A DNA stretch of 64,000 nt. Origin: Pedobacter westerhofensis. Lineage in GTDB: Bacteria; Bacteroidota; Bacteroidia; Sphingobacteriales; Sphingobacteriaceae. Position 1 is the stretch's first letter; each line of letters opens with the position of its first letter. Below, in pieces: positions 1 to 9,039 of this stretch. Both the position numbers and the translations under genes were made by a program. The stretch spans positions 310,001-374,000 of the forward strand of contig NZ_FXTN01000003.1 in assembly GCF_900182595.1 (NCBI RefSeq). The letters are read 5' to 3'. Under the pieces are notes generated by a model. That model searched no databases. It was not told the origin of the DNA and saw nothing but the letters and a program-made list of their open reading frames with translations.

Positions 1-665
1 TCATAGATGCCAACAATACCTTCTCTATTCTTATACCATTGGTTTCCGCCTACGTGCAGAATGTAACCCTCCGTCAGGTCCATATTCAGTTTGCTTCCAA
101 GCATAATCCTTGATTCTTCTACCGAAGCTGGCTTAAAAGAAGGGTTTAGGCCATTATACACCATCTCAGAGCGCTCTGGTTTGGCAGGCAGAAAGGCCGC
201 AAGATCAGTCCTAGTTTTTTCAGATACAGAGATAAAATTACGGCCCCGGGAATAACCCCTTCTAATATAAGCCTGATATTTTTGCCCACTCGCTGAGGTT
301 ACATTTTCAGGTATTTCCCCCAATGCCGAACGCTGGGCGAGAAAATCATGACAGTGGATTACATGAGGAAGATGAGCAATTAGTGGCACATATGGTCCAA
401 GCGCATGATCAGAAACAACATAAAGTACATCTTTTTCTTTTTTCCGAAGCTTGCTTTTTACAGACTGAGGAAATACAAGATACTGATCCATATAGCCAAA
501 CCATTTCCTCAACTTTTTTACTGGAATATTTGAAAACAGCGCTTCGGGACTCCAGACCTCTACCCGATGGCCGCGACGCTCCATGCCTTCAGCAAGCATA
601 TTCACAAATCTTGGCATGCTTTGCGAGCCTAAAAATAGTGGATGGGCAAAAAATACTATTTTCAT
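1..665 (-). CDS. Glycosyltransferase family 4, 3' part outside window
   Basis: The reading frame starts at ATG 663-665 and stays open to the window edge, about 221 codons. The N-terminus (MKIVFFAHPLFLGSQSMPRF) is a typical GT4 Rossmann start with a short glycine-poor loop, followed by a VIHCHDF segment and, near the edge, YILHVGGNQWYKNREG, which is the start of the C-terminal nucleotide-sugar-binding lobe. It probably adds one sugar to the lipid-linked repeat unit on the cytoplasmic face. Its ATG overlaps the TGA of the upstream polymerase gene (ATGA, 662-665), so translation is probably coupled. The catalytic E-x7-E region lies outside the window, so the donor sugar cannot be guessed. Confidence 0.85.
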   Translation of the reverse strand, partial: MKIVFFAHPLFLGSQSMPRFVNMLAEGMERRGHRVEVWSPEALFSNIPVKKLRKWFGYMDQYLVFPQSVKSKLRKKEKDVLYVVSDHALGPYVPLIAHLPHVIHCHDFLAQRSALGEIPENVTSASGQKYQAYIRRGYSRGRNFISVSEKTRTDLAAFLPAKPERSEMVYNGLNPSFKPASVEESRIMLGSKLNMDLTEGYILHVGGNQWYKNREGIVGIY

Positions 666-2002
666 ATCGTTTTCATTTTTAAAGGTTTGTCAACTGGTAC
701 TTCTTTCCTTTTCTTCATTGAAGCTACAAGGAGGCCGCCGCTCAGCACACTAAAACCTAAAGCGGTAGGTTGAGACCATTGTCCCTGAGGTATGACCGTG
801 AGAGCGAAACTTAGAATCAGCCATGGCAACAGATCTCCTGATACCATTTTATTATATGCATTAGCAAGCAGCTTAAAGCTTAAACCGATCCGGATGTATA
901 TCACACCAAGACCCAAAATAGCTCCCATCTCACCAATTACACGTCCCCATTCTCCCTCGTCTACCAGGAAGATCGTTTTACCTACAAGAAGCATACTTCC
1001 AACATTGGTTCCCATGCCTATGCCCATACCAAAAAATGGTTGTTCTGCAGACCGTAGTAATGTATTGATCATTCCGCCAAGATACCGGTCACCTAATGTT
1101 CCTTTCAACCCACCCTCAGTTTCTCCTGCAGAGGTAAACCTGGAAAAAAAGGCATCAGTTGCCGTTTGAAAAAAACTGATGTTAGATAATATTGCAAGAA
1201 TGAAGACAAATCCCACTATGGTAAATACCATCTTCAGCAAATTTGCAGGTTTTCGTATGGCTGACAAAAGAACGAACATCAATGTAACGCCCAATGTAAA
1301 AGTTAAACTCCGGCTGATTGACAATGGAATTGCCGCAATGACCGCTGCTGTTGATGCATACATTAGTAGTTTATTTGCCTCTTTTCCTGCAAGCCAAAAA
1401 TAGAACAGGAAACAGCCGGCAAAACCGAAGAACAAGTAGGTTCCATTAGTGAATGAAAACGTTGCAGGTGGTCTGAAATATCCCATGGCACCGCTAAATC
1501 CACCTCCCGATTCATCTCCGCCAATACCTCGGTTTACCCAGGCAGATTGGGGACTATAGAATTGCATAGCTATGAGAATTGCCATTGGAATAGTAATCCA
1601 TAACAAAACACGTCCCATCTGCAGCACGTCTTCCCGGTCAAAAATACGGCCAATTACAAAAATCAGTGGAAAATGAATCAGAAAGATCCTGGCACCAAAA
1701 AGTGCTACGAAGATATTCCCATGTCCAAAAATCAAAGCTGTAATGACTGCTATAATTGTAACCCACACCATTCCCTTCAAATAATTGGAAGATGGAAGCA
1801 TACCCCTGTTCCATACCTCGTATATTAGCCATACCGCTATAGGATCACGAATGATCAATAAGGGAGTGGCAAGCCCGGGCAATACCCACTTACGTAGGGC
1901 ACCTTCAAAAATCAGCAGAAAAAAGTAAATCCAGACTCCTCTTTTGAGCAAGTAATCCGGTCCCTTCTCCGCAGTTTTGATATTTATTACCCTATTTTGC
2001 AT
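662..2002 (-). CDS. O-antigen ligase/Wzy-like polysaccharide polymerase, membrane protein
   Basis: A 446-residue polytopic membrane protein with roughly ten or more hydrophobic segments from residue 25 onward. The N-terminal stretch FEGALRKWVLP, then IIRDPIAVW, is characteristic of Bacteroidota exopolysaccharide polymerases of the O-antigen ligase/Wzy superfamily. A large loop with FSGAMGYFRPPATFSFTNGT (about 165-185) and another with GDRYLGGMINTLLRSAEQP (about 300-320) would face the periplasm, where family members join repeat units. It lies inside the glycosyltransferase operon, overlapping the upstream GT4 gene by 11 bases and the downstream one by ATGA. It is the only polymerase candidate here, which supports a Wzy role over a ligase role. 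Confidence 0.8.
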   Translation of the reverse strand: MQNRVINIKTAEKGPDYLLKRGVWIYFFLLIFEGALRKWVLPGLATPLLIIRDPIAVWLIYEVWNRGMLPSSNYLKGMVWVTIIAVITALIFGHGNIFVALFGARIFLIHFPLIFVIGRIFDREDVLQMGRVLLWITIPMAILIAMQFYSPQSAWVNRGIGGDESGGGFSGAMGYFRPPATFSFTNGTYLFFGFAGCFLFYFWLAGKEANKLLMYASTAAVIAAIPLSISRSLTFTLGVTLMFVLLSAIRKPANLLKMVFTIVGFVFILAILSNISFFQTATDAFFSRFTSAGETEGGLKGTLGDRYLGGMINTLLRSAEQPFFGMGIGMGTNVGSMLLVGKTIFLVDEGEWGRVIGEMGAILGLGVIYIRIGLSFKLLANAYNKMVSGDLLPWLILSFALTVIPQGQWSQPTALGFSVLSGGLLVASMKKRKEVPVDKPLKMKTI

Positions 2003-3245
2003 ATAATTCTTTTAAGTCAGAGACAATAGTATCCCCGTACCCTTTCCAGGTATAATTTGCCGCATGGGCTTTTGCTTTAGCCCCCATTTCTTTTGTTTCC
2101 TCACGGTGTTCTATGTACCAGTTCAAATGTTCTGCTAGTTGTTCCGGTGAACGTATAGGCACTAAAAATCCTGTCTCTCCCTGTATCACCAAATCTTCGC
2201 CACCTGTATTTGGTGTAATCAGCAAGGGTAAACCCTGACTCATAGCCTCCTGCATTACCAATGCACGACCCTCTACAATTGAGGGCAGACAAAATACATC
2301 ACAACTTCTCATGAGTTCTAACACTTGCGCGTTGGGACGTCCTTTTTCATAACTAAAATTGGGTAGCTGCGCTTTGTAAAATTCAAGCGGAGCTAATAGT
2401 GAGCCCATTACAACCAGTTCAATCTTATTGGGATCAAGCATGCTTACCGCCTTAAACAAGTCACCCAATCCTTTTCGCTGGCCTAGTGAGCCGGCAAAGA
2501 GAACCCTTAACGGACGTTTATAATCTATATTATTGATAGTTTCCTCGCCATCTACCGCTACCGGCGATCCAAAAGGAGACATAATCAGTTTTTTATCAGA
2601 TGCCCAGGCTGGCAGAGAGTCCAGCACGAACTTTCCCGGCCCCACTACCACATCAGCCATTTCCAGTTCTCTCGTTTTGCGGTCAAGCTTTGCCTGGGAA
2701 TCCCGGATTCCGCCACCCAGTGTAGGTACCCAGTTTGGTAAACGTTCCGCTTCTTCAAACATCAGTCGTCTCAATGTTTCCCAGTAGGCGATAGGCAAAT
2801 CATATATGCATTTTAGCCCAAGTTTTTTTGCTTTTGTGAACGTTGCCAGCGCCCCATCTTCATAGGCATACACTGCAGTCAGCTGTCGGATTTTTACCAG
2901 CTTGCCCAAAGAGGCCGCGGTAGCTTTATCTAGATCCTCATAAACCTTATCTACGCTTGCAAAGCCACTTTCGTGTGCCGCAGCACCTTTAAATCCTATC
3001 TTTGGAAGAATATTCCGGGAAAGCTCCAGCAAAGGCCTTGTATTCACATGACTAAAGTCAACAGGATAAGATCTTCTTACAAATTCCTTACGTATCTTTT
3101 CGGGCAGCATCCCTACGAGAAAACTATTCGGATTCACTGCCAGCGTAGTATTAAAACCAGCCAGTATACCAGCTTCTTCAAATGAAGAAATCACAGCTCT
3201 CAAATTTCTGTTTCCAGTAGGGTGTGTTACAACAATTTTCATCAT
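1992..3245 (-). CDS. Glycosyltransferase family 4
   Basis: A 417-residue GT-B enzyme. The N-terminus MMKIVVTHPTGN starts the acceptor lobe. The second lobe carries LRVLFAGSLGQRKGLGDL (about 245-262) and the GT4 signature EGRALVMQEAMSQGLPLL with PNTGGEDL and GETGFLVP (about 330-365), which includes the E-x7-E pair that contacts the nucleotide sugar. It is likely a retaining transferase acting on the undecaprenyl-linked intermediate. Start could be either of two adjacent Met codons. Its 3' end overlaps the polymerase gene by 11 bases, so the two belong to one transcript. The sugar specificity is not visible. Confidence 0.88.
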   Translation of the reverse strand: MMKIVVTHPTGNRNLRAVISSFEEAGILAGFNTTLAVNPNSFLVGMLPEKIRKEFVRRSYPVDFSHVNTRPLLELSRNILPKIGFKGAAAHESGFASVDKVYEDLDKATAASLGKLVKIRQLTAVYAYEDGALATFTKAKKLGLKCIYDLPIAYWETLRRLMFEEAERLPNWVPTLGGGIRDSQAKLDRKTRELEMADVVVGPGKFVLDSLPAWASDKKLIMSPFGSPVAVDGEETINNIDYKRPLRVLFAGSLGQRKGLGDLFKAVSMLDPNKIELVVMGSLLAPLEFYKAQLPNFSYEKGRPNAQVLELMRSCDVFCLPSIVEGRALVMQEAMSQGLPLLITPNTGGEDLVIQGETGFLVPIRSPEQLAEHLNWYIEHREETKEMGAKAKAHAANYTWKGYGDTIVSDLKELYAK

Positions 3246-3255
3246 AATTTCAGAA

Positions 3256-4383
3256 TCAATTCATTTTAAGATCAGACATAAACTGCTTTGCTATGGATGG
3301 AACAGTAGGAAGAATAGAAAAATCACTCTTACTCTTAAAAAACTGGTCCAGCTCACCTTGTTTGTATTCAAGAATCCCAAATGGATTTTCGGTCACCTTT
3401 AATCCTCTCGCTTCCCATTTACCAGAGACTCCCAGCAAGTGTATTCCATGTTCCCGCATTGCAGCTACTGCACCACTTTTTCCGGTGAGCACTACTGGGG
3501 TTGAAAAAATCCCAAAAGTAGCCTTAGCCAATATCTCTGACACCTTTTCTTCATTCTGTTCACCCAAATGAACAGCTGCTAATCCCGCCCCTTCCCATTC
3601 TTCCATCCAATCTGCCTGTGCCCGGCCGCCTCTTCCGAGAAATACCATTCTGAATTTTGATCCCGTGGATTTCTCATATTGCTTTATATCTTGTGTAAAC
3701 TCTCTGATCGGTGCGCCTAATTGCACGGTAGCGAATACCAAAAGATCGATATAACCGTCATGTACAACTTCATTCTTATGTTTGGCAACAATCAGTTCGG
3801 GATGTGCAACTGGAATATTGGAAAAGAGCGGGAGCATGGTCACGGCAGCACCAAATTTCTCCAATTGTTTCTTATAAACCAGGGTATGCGTATGTACCAT
3901 AACCGGTTGTAATACTCTGATTAAACTTTGCAACAAAAACTTCTGGGCTTTTCCCCATAGCATTTCCTTCAGAGAGCTCCCTATAGGCATCCCTACAGCT
4001 ATTTCATGCACCATAATCTGCCATCTCCGTCTTCCTCCGGCTTTCTTGAGCCCTTTTGCCAGGGCAAAACCCAAACCTTTCGGATGGAAGGAAAATGGCA
4101 CATACTGCAGGCTTAGCCAATCAGGATTAAATTCAGTAATACGTTGTTCAAGTAACTTATAGCGCATGCTTTCGTCAAGAACAGAAGGCAGGCGATAAAC
4201 AGGAATTTCAGTGCCATCCATAAGCTGTAAAAAGTCCTGAATTTCTTTTACGTGTCCATCATGAAGAGCGGTTACAGCAACCTGAATACCATTCCGGGCC
4301 AGTTCCTGACTTAAACGCCTGGTGTAGTCACCCACACCATCACGTCCTGGTTCAATTGATCCGCAAATAAACATTACCTTCAT
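3256..4383 (-). CDS. Glycosyltransferase, GT4-like
   Basis: A 375-residue protein with an N-terminal GT-B signature (MKVMFICGSIEPGRDGVGDY), where GxGDY loops bind donor or acceptor in family 4 enzymes. The C-terminal lobe is divergent: instead of the classical E-x7-E block it shows VLTGKSGAVAAMREHGI (about 300-317), seen in a GT4 subgroup. It is therefore probably a glycosyltransferase of the same operon, but activity is less certain than for its neighbours. Ten bases separate it from the next gene downstream and sixty from the GT2 gene upstream. Confidence 0.75.
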   Translation of the reverse strand: MKVMFICGSIEPGRDGVGDYTRRLSQELARNGIQVAVTALHDGHVKEIQDFLQLMDGTEIPVYRLPSVLDESMRYKLLEQRITEFNPDWLSLQYVPFSFHPKGLGFALAKGLKKAGGRRRWQIMVHEIAVGMPIGSSLKEMLWGKAQKFLLQSLIRVLQPVMVHTHTLVYKKQLEKFGAAVTMLPLFSNIPVAHPELIVAKHKNEVVHDGYIDLLVFATVQLGAPIREFTQDIKQYEKSTGSKFRMVFLGRGGRAQADWMEEWEGAGLAAVHLGEQNEEKVSEILAKATFGIFSTPVVLTGKSGAVAAMREHGIHLLGVSGKWEARGLKVTENPFGILEYKQGELDQFFKSKSDFSILPTVPSIAKQFMSDLKMN

Positions 4384-4443
4384 TGATCGTATTCTTTAGT
4401 TTAAATCTTATCTCTTCTTTACTTTTTGATTATTGTCAGATTC

Positions 4444-5436
4444 TTAAGATACCTTCCTGGAAAGCACTTTATCTTTTATAAAAGTCTTCAGTCCATTTTT
4501 AATGCTTCTTAAACTCTTCAGATACTTTCCGTAGCCATTCCTGTTAATCCATATATATCTTTTAGTCTTTGCCGATGAAGATAATTGAAGCACTGCTCCA
4601 GCCAGTTCATTAATCTCAGCTTCCGAGTACAAACTCCAGCCGAGGCAGTCAGACTGTGCACTTGCAATATCTTCGCGGCTTTTCTCAATACTTTTGGTGC
4701 TCCAGCCCCTTCTAACAAAGGCAGGCGTAATCACATCTTCAAACACACTGGTCAGCCCTTGAAGTTCGCTCATTTTTCGCTTCTGCCTCACCATCCCTGC
4801 ATCCACCCAAACCCTATAATTGGACAGTATTTTTGATGAAAATACATTTCCCCAGCCCTCTGCTGCCAGATGTGCTGCCAAATGAAAATCCTCTCCGAAA
4901 TTTGGTCTTCCCAACATAAAATTCACCTGCTCCAGTGCCTTTTTTCTAAACATCACAATGTTAGCGGCCACACGGTAACCTTTTACCGCAGCCTTCAGTG
5001 CATCATCAGCTTTTTGAAAGGTGAGATTCCTGAATAATATCCTGTTTTTCAGTTGATGATCATATTGGTCAATCTCGCGCACATTCGCATGGCCGTACCC
5101 TGCTTCCGGGTATTCTTCAAGTAGAGCCAGGATTATTTTTATGTAGTCACGCTCCAGAAAATCATCTGAGTCAAGTCTCAAAATAAACTCCCCTGATGCA
5201 GCTTTTAAACAGGCCTCAACATTTTTATTTATACCCAGATTAACAGGTTGGTTGATTACCTTTAAAACTGGAACTTTTGATTTTAGCTGCTCAAGTATTA
5301 CCATCGTATTATCCGTGCTGCAATCATTTGAAACAATGATTTCATCGGGCGTTAAAGTCTGGTTATACACACTTAAAATTGCTTTCTCAACATACTGCCC
5401 CTGATTATAGGTAGGTATGGATACGGAAATTTTCAT
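4444..5436 (-). CDS. Glycosyltransferase family 2
   Basis: A 330-residue GT-A inverting glycosyltransferase. The nucleotide-binding strand is MKISVSIPTYNQGQYVEKAI, followed by SNDCSTDNT, and the metal-binding DxD appears as LRLDSDDFL near residue 95. A later GRPNFGEDFHLAAHLA supplies the ED base motif of the family. It would transfer a sugar to the growing repeat unit in the cytoplasm. Its start overlaps the stop of the upstream GT2 gene (ATGA at 5433-5436), implying translational coupling. Acceptor and donor are unknown. Confidence 0.9.
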   Translation of the reverse strand: MKISVSIPTYNQGQYVEKAILSVYNQTLTPDEIIVSNDCSTDNTMVILEQLKSKVPVLKVINQPVNLGINKNVEACLKAASGEFILRLDSDDFLERDYIKIILALLEEYPEAGYGHANVREIDQYDHQLKNRILFRNLTFQKADDALKAAVKGYRVAANIVMFRKKALEQVNFMLGRPNFGEDFHLAAHLAAEGWGNVFSSKILSNYRVWVDAGMVRQKRKMSELQGLTSVFEDVITPAFVRRGWSTKSIEKSREDIASAQSDCLGWSLYSEAEINELAGAVLQLSSSAKTKRYIWINRNGYGKYLKSLRSIKNGLKTFIKDKVLSRKVS

Positions 5437-6356
5437 ATTATTTTTTTAGCGATGAACGTTGGACAATAGAACAACAGCTTCTGAATCATCTTCAGATGAT
5501 TTTTATCTGAAGGATAGTATTTGCTGCCGAGCAATGTTTTACCCAGGCTGATATTCCCCTCCCTGATACAAATATTCACTGCGGGAATCATTTTTGAAGA
5601 AATCAATTCGTATTTTAGATTTTCATATTTTTCATGAACTTCAACCGGAATTATATTTCTAAGCATATAATGTAGCTTCAATCCCCCGGAAGTTGCTGAA
5701 CCAGGGTGTACCCTATAATTGGCTACACGTCTGGCTACGTATTCAAAAACACCACCGCTAGCAGCAATTTTTAAGAACACCTCCAATTCAGGGGTATTCA
5801 ATGAGGGATCATAAGGATATTTAAGTATCAGCTCCCTTCTGATAATAGAGGACGACATCGGGACAGTATTTCTAAGCACTGTTTCAACAGGATCAGACAG
5901 TAAACCAGATTGCAATCCTTTACGGAAATAAACAGCGCTCATTTCTTCAGTAAGTTCATCAAGGATCTTGGCATCACTGTCAATAAAGTTCTGGTCGGTG
6001 AATACTACATCAGGATGATATCGTCCGATATTCTTTGTTACATTTTCCAGATACTGCGGTTCTAAACTATCATCATCTCCAATGATAATGACATAATCTC
6101 CTTTAGCCATATTGGCCAAGACGTTCCAATTGCCTGACAGGCCAACATTCTTTTCATTTACCAGGTACCTGAAAGATAGGTTTTCCTGTGCGGTCTTTCT
6201 GCACCAGCTTTCAATCTCCTGATCAGGCCCCGAAGGTTTAGGATCCAGAGAAACGCATATTTCAAAATCTCTGAAAGTCTGCGCAAAGACTGAATGAACT
6301 GCCTCTTTCAGGTAATCTAATCTTGAATATGTAGGAATGCATATGGATACTAACAT
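5433..6356 (-). CDS. Glycosyltransferase family 2
   Basis: A 307-residue GT-A enzyme with the family start MLVSICIPTYSRLDYLKEAV, a Q-T-F-x-D-F-E-I-C block, and a metal-binding IIIGDDDSLEP near residue 95. It is a second GT2 of the same operon and is only distantly like its neighbour, so the two likely make different linkages. It overlaps the following gene by four bases. Some GT2 hallmarks after residue 200 are weak, but the catalytic core appears complete. Confidence 0.9.
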   Translation of the reverse strand: MLVSICIPTYSRLDYLKEAVHSVFAQTFRDFEICVSLDPKPSGPDQEIESWCRKTAQENLSFRYLVNEKNVGLSGNWNVLANMAKGDYVIIIGDDDSLEPQYLENVTKNIGRYHPDVVFTDQNFIDSDAKILDELTEEMSAVYFRKGLQSGLLSDPVETVLRNTVPMSSSIIRRELILKYPYDPSLNTPELEVFLKIAASGGVFEYVARRVANYRVHPGSATSGGLKLHYMLRNIIPVEVHEKYENLKYELISSKMIPAVNICIREGNISLGKTLLGSKYYPSDKNHLKMIQKLLFYCPTFIAKKII

Positions 6357-6367
6357 GTATTTTTAGA

Positions 6368-6940
6368 TTAAGTCCTTGTTTTTATAAATTTTGCGGGAAT
6401 TCCTCCCCAAATCTGATTTTCCGGAATCGATTTGTTCACCACCGCACCTGCAGCTACTACAGCCCCCTCACCAATCGTCACTCCTTTCAGAACAACTACA
6501 TTCACTCCAAGCCACACATCTTCTCCAATCGTAATCGCGGCCCTCACAGAAGGCTGGGCTCCAATTCTGAGCCCCGACACAATCCCATGATCATGATCAA
6601 TAAACTTACAGCCCGAAGCAATGTTCGCATCCTTACTGATGGTAATTCCTGTATTGATATTAAATTCACAACCCGAACCGATGAAAACATTATCTCCAAT
6701 CCGAATCGAAGGCCCTTTGCTCCATACACCGTCATATTTATAAATGATGTTTGGTTCCAGCTGGCAGTTTGATCCAATGATGACCTGATGGGGCCATGTG
6801 GTATGCAAAGCCGGTAGTGCAGTACCATTGCCGACCCTCATTCCCTGAACACCATACCAGAACTTTCTCCATGCAGAGCATACTTTTGGTAAGTATTTCA
6901 ACCTGATCAGGAAAAAAGCCTGTTGCAATTTTTGTCCCAT
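6368..6940 (-). CDS. Hexapeptide-repeat acyltransferase (LbH, WcaF/maltose O-acetyltransferase type)
   Basis: A 190-residue left-handed beta-helix protein. Imperfect hexapeptides run from about residue 50, with the catalytic-type histidine in FIDHDHGI (about 113-120) and the C-terminal coil VWLGVNVVVLKGVTIGEG followed by GAVVNKSIPENQIWGGIPAK. Such trimeric enzymes move acetyl (or another acyl) from acyl-CoA to a sugar hydroxyl. It is one of three acyltransferases in this operon and resembles the one at 8481-9038, including the shared NKSIP-NQIW end, so one probably arose from the other. The likely role is O-acetylation of the polysaccharide repeat unit. Confidence 0.87.
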   Translation of the reverse strand: MGQKLQQAFFLIRLKYLPKVCSAWRKFWYGVQGMRVGNGTALPALHTTWPHQVIIGSNCQLEPNIIYKYDGVWSKGPSIRIGDNVFIGSGCEFNINTGITISKDANIASGCKFIDHDHGIVSGLRIGAQPSVRAAITIGEDVWLGVNVVVLKGVTIGEGAVVAAGAVVNKSIPENQIWGGIPAKFIKTRT

Positions 6941-6963
6941 TCTTTATTTTTTATATTATAATT

Positions 6964-7503
6964 TTACTGGAATAGTCTCCTGTATTTGGTATCATAAGTC
7001 AGGTCCTCTCTCCTCATTTTGATCACTTTTGCAGGTACACCTGCAACAATTGTATAAGGAATAACATCCTTTGTCACCATTGCGCCGGCAGCGATTAATG
7101 CGCCTTTGCCAACGGTCACTCCAGCCAGTATTGTGGCCCTGGTTCCAATCCATACGTAATCGTCGATCCTTACCCCGATACTACGGCCTGCAAAATCAGC
7201 AGCATCTACATCATGGTCTGCTGTAAGGATTATTACCTCCTGTGAAACAGAAACATTTTCACCTATGCTAATGGTCCCTCTATTATCCAGCCTGCACCTG
7301 GAATTTATCACCGAATTTGTTCCGATGATCAGGTTTTTTGCGCAATCAAATGAGCAGTGCATGTGTATTGAGCAATCTTTGCCAATATTAAATCCCATGA
7401 CCTTTCTGTAATAAAAATTACGAAAACGATGACTTGGAATTTTAGAGATCCATTCATTGCATACATATAACCTGAATTCAGAAATAACCTCTTTTAATGC
7501 CAT
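6964..7503 (-). CDS. Hexapeptide-repeat acyltransferase (LbH)
   Basis: A 179-residue left-handed beta-helix acyltransferase. Hexapeptides start at [14 protein letters not shown] and continue through [13 protein letters not shown]; the histidine in ILTADHDVD (about 92-100) is the likely catalytic residue. The end, [20 protein letters not shown] then [11 protein letters not shown], is standard for colanic-acid-type acetyltransferases. It differs from the two flanking acyltransferase genes, so it may modify another sugar or position. It lies 20-23 bases from both neighbours in the same operon. Confidence 0.87.
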   Translation of the reverse strand: MALKEVISEFRLYVCNEWISKIPSHRFRNFYYRKVMGFNIGKDCSIHMHCSFDCAKNLIIGTNSVINSRCRLDNRGTISIGENVSVSQEVIILTADHDVDAADFAGRSIGVRIDDYVWIGTRATILAGVTVGKGALIAAGAMVTKDVIPYTIVAGVPAKVIKMRREDLTYDTKYRRLFQ

Positions 7504-7523
7504 ATTTATTGTTCAATTCTCTT

Positions 7524-8471
7524 TTAATTCTTTCGGTAGAAGCGTCCTATTAAACTTGCGACACCCAATGCTATTTTTTTCGTTTTAATCTGCGAAGACG
7601 AATATGGTTTTAAAGGCCCGTCTACTGAGGACCAAAACAATTTGTCGGCACTGCTAGGTGGAATTCCTTTAAGCGCGGAGGTGATAAAGTTCTTTCTCCA
7701 AGGTTTCCCAACACCAACGGCATGTGACATCGTAAAGCCCCCATTAATAAAATCCATTCCTTCGGCCCCGAGTTCACTTATTGGTGATTCACTGCACATC
7801 GCAGCAATATTAAAAGCATCCTGATCTTTTGCGAAAAATAAATCAGTGCGTTTAGAATGGGCAAATTCATTGGATTTAAATCCATATTCACGGATAGCAA
7901 CCTGAATAATATCAGCCCAGGTTTCCAGGAACTCAACATTTTCTTTAATGACACCGCAAAAGCCACTGTTGATATAGGATGTGATATTCCTTTTTATCTC
8001 CCGGTTGCTGCTTTTGATCACCGCCTCCCAGCCCTTACGGATCGGATGAGTGGCAGGCATGTCATTACTTATGATCTCATGTACAAGGCTAACCCCATAA
8101 GACGTCCAGGTTTCAAAGAAATCCCATTGGCATTTGATTACTATATCCGGATCAAAATAAACAATGCCACCAGCATTTTTTGCCAGGCCATTTATTAATT
8201 TCAGCATAAACTCAGGCTTATAGTTTGCAAGATGAAAGTCCGTTAGCAGGGGTAGAAAATGAACATTTATACTTTCAGTAACTTTTAGAGTTGAGGCTCC
8301 TTTCCATTCCAAAGATGTATTTTCAGTTGCTGCTGACGACCATTCGGGAAGTGCGCCCCTATAACCAGCATAAATTTCTCCTGAAAAGCCATATTTATGT
8401 AGAGAATCCACAAGCGCAGCTAGCCCATAATGGTAATGCTTTTCAAAAATCGTACAAACTACTAAATTCAT
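7524..8471 (-). CDS. Putative GT-A glycosyltransferase with DPD metal site
   Basis: A 315-residue soluble protein. The start MNLVVCTIFEKHYHYGLAAL looks like a GT-A nucleotide-binding strand in which the enzyme samples a donor pool, as in GT8-like proteins. GIVYFDPDIVI (Asp 107 and Asp 109) is a DxD metal site. SYINSGFCGV and INGGFTMSHAVG are reminiscent of the NxGxF acceptor motifs of GT8-like enzymes. The exact family cannot be named by eye. Its position between acyltransferase genes of an exopolysaccharide operon supports sugar transfer. Confidence 0.7.
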   Translation of the reverse strand: MNLVVCTIFEKHYHYGLAALVDSLHKYGFSGEIYAGYRGALPEWSSAATENTSLEWKGASTLKVTESINVHFLPLLTDFHLANYKPEFMLKLINGLAKNAGGIVYFDPDIVIKCQWDFFETWTSYGVSLVHEIISNDMPATHPIRKGWEAVIKSSNREIKRNITSYINSGFCGVIKENVEFLETWADIIQVAIREYGFKSNEFAHSKRTDLFFAKDQDAFNIAAMCSESPISELGAEGMDFINGGFTMSHAVGVGKPWRKNFITSALKGIPPSSADKLFWSSVDGPLKPYSSSQIKTKKIALGVASLIGRFYRKN

Positions 8472-8480
8472 ATCTTAATC

Positions 8481-9038
8481 TTAACGGTTTCGAATAAATC
8501 TGGCGGGTACACCAGCCCAGATTTGATTTGCAGGAATAGATTTATTTACTACTGATCCAGCACCTATTATACTTCCATTTCCAATTGTAACACCCTTCAA
8601 AATAGAACAGTGAGTACCAATCCAAACATCCTCTCCCAAAACGATTTTTTCAAAGTTGCATGGCTGTTTGTTGATAAGCGTTCCCAAAACATTTTCATGA
8701 CCAGTATCTACAAAAGTTGTATTTGAGGCGATTAAACAATCATTCCCAACAATGATCTGGGTGCTTGAGTTGAACTGGCAATCTGCACCAACAAACACAT
8801 TATCGCCCAGCTGTATATAGTTAAGTCCTGAAAACGGCTGCGTTATTTTAAAAAGAACACCATCTTCAATATCACAATTGTTACCCAATTTTACATTATT
8901 AGGCCAGTTGCAGCGAATTTTGCCCAATTTGACATTTCCATTCACACTTAGACCAAGGCTCTTATAATAAACTATTCTGAGGGATTCCCTAAGGCTTAAA
9001 CTTTTATGCCGGAGTAATGCTAAAAAGTGTTTTTTCAT
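8481..9038 (-). CDS. Hexapeptide-repeat acyltransferase (LbH)
   Basis: A 185-residue left-handed beta-helix acyltransferase. Repeats begin near VKLGKIRCNW and LGNNCDIEDG; the likely catalytic histidine is in FVDTGHENVLG (about 122-132), and the end has VWIGTHCSILKGVTIGNG and NKSIPANQIWAGVPAR. It is the closest relative in the window of the 6368-6940 product. One base separates it from the flippase gene upstream, so it is certainly co-transcribed. It probably acylates a sugar of the exported repeat unit. Confidence 0.87.
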   Translation of the reverse strand: MKKHFLALLRHKSLSLRESLRIVYYKSLGLSVNGNVKLGKIRCNWPNNVKLGNNCDIEDGVLFKITQPFSGLNYIQLGDNVFVGADCQFNSSTQIIVGNDCLIASNTTFVDTGHENVLGTLINKQPCNFEKIVLGEDVWIGTHCSILKGVTIGNGSIIGAGSVVNKSIPANQIWAGVPARFIRNR

Positions 9039-9039
9039 A

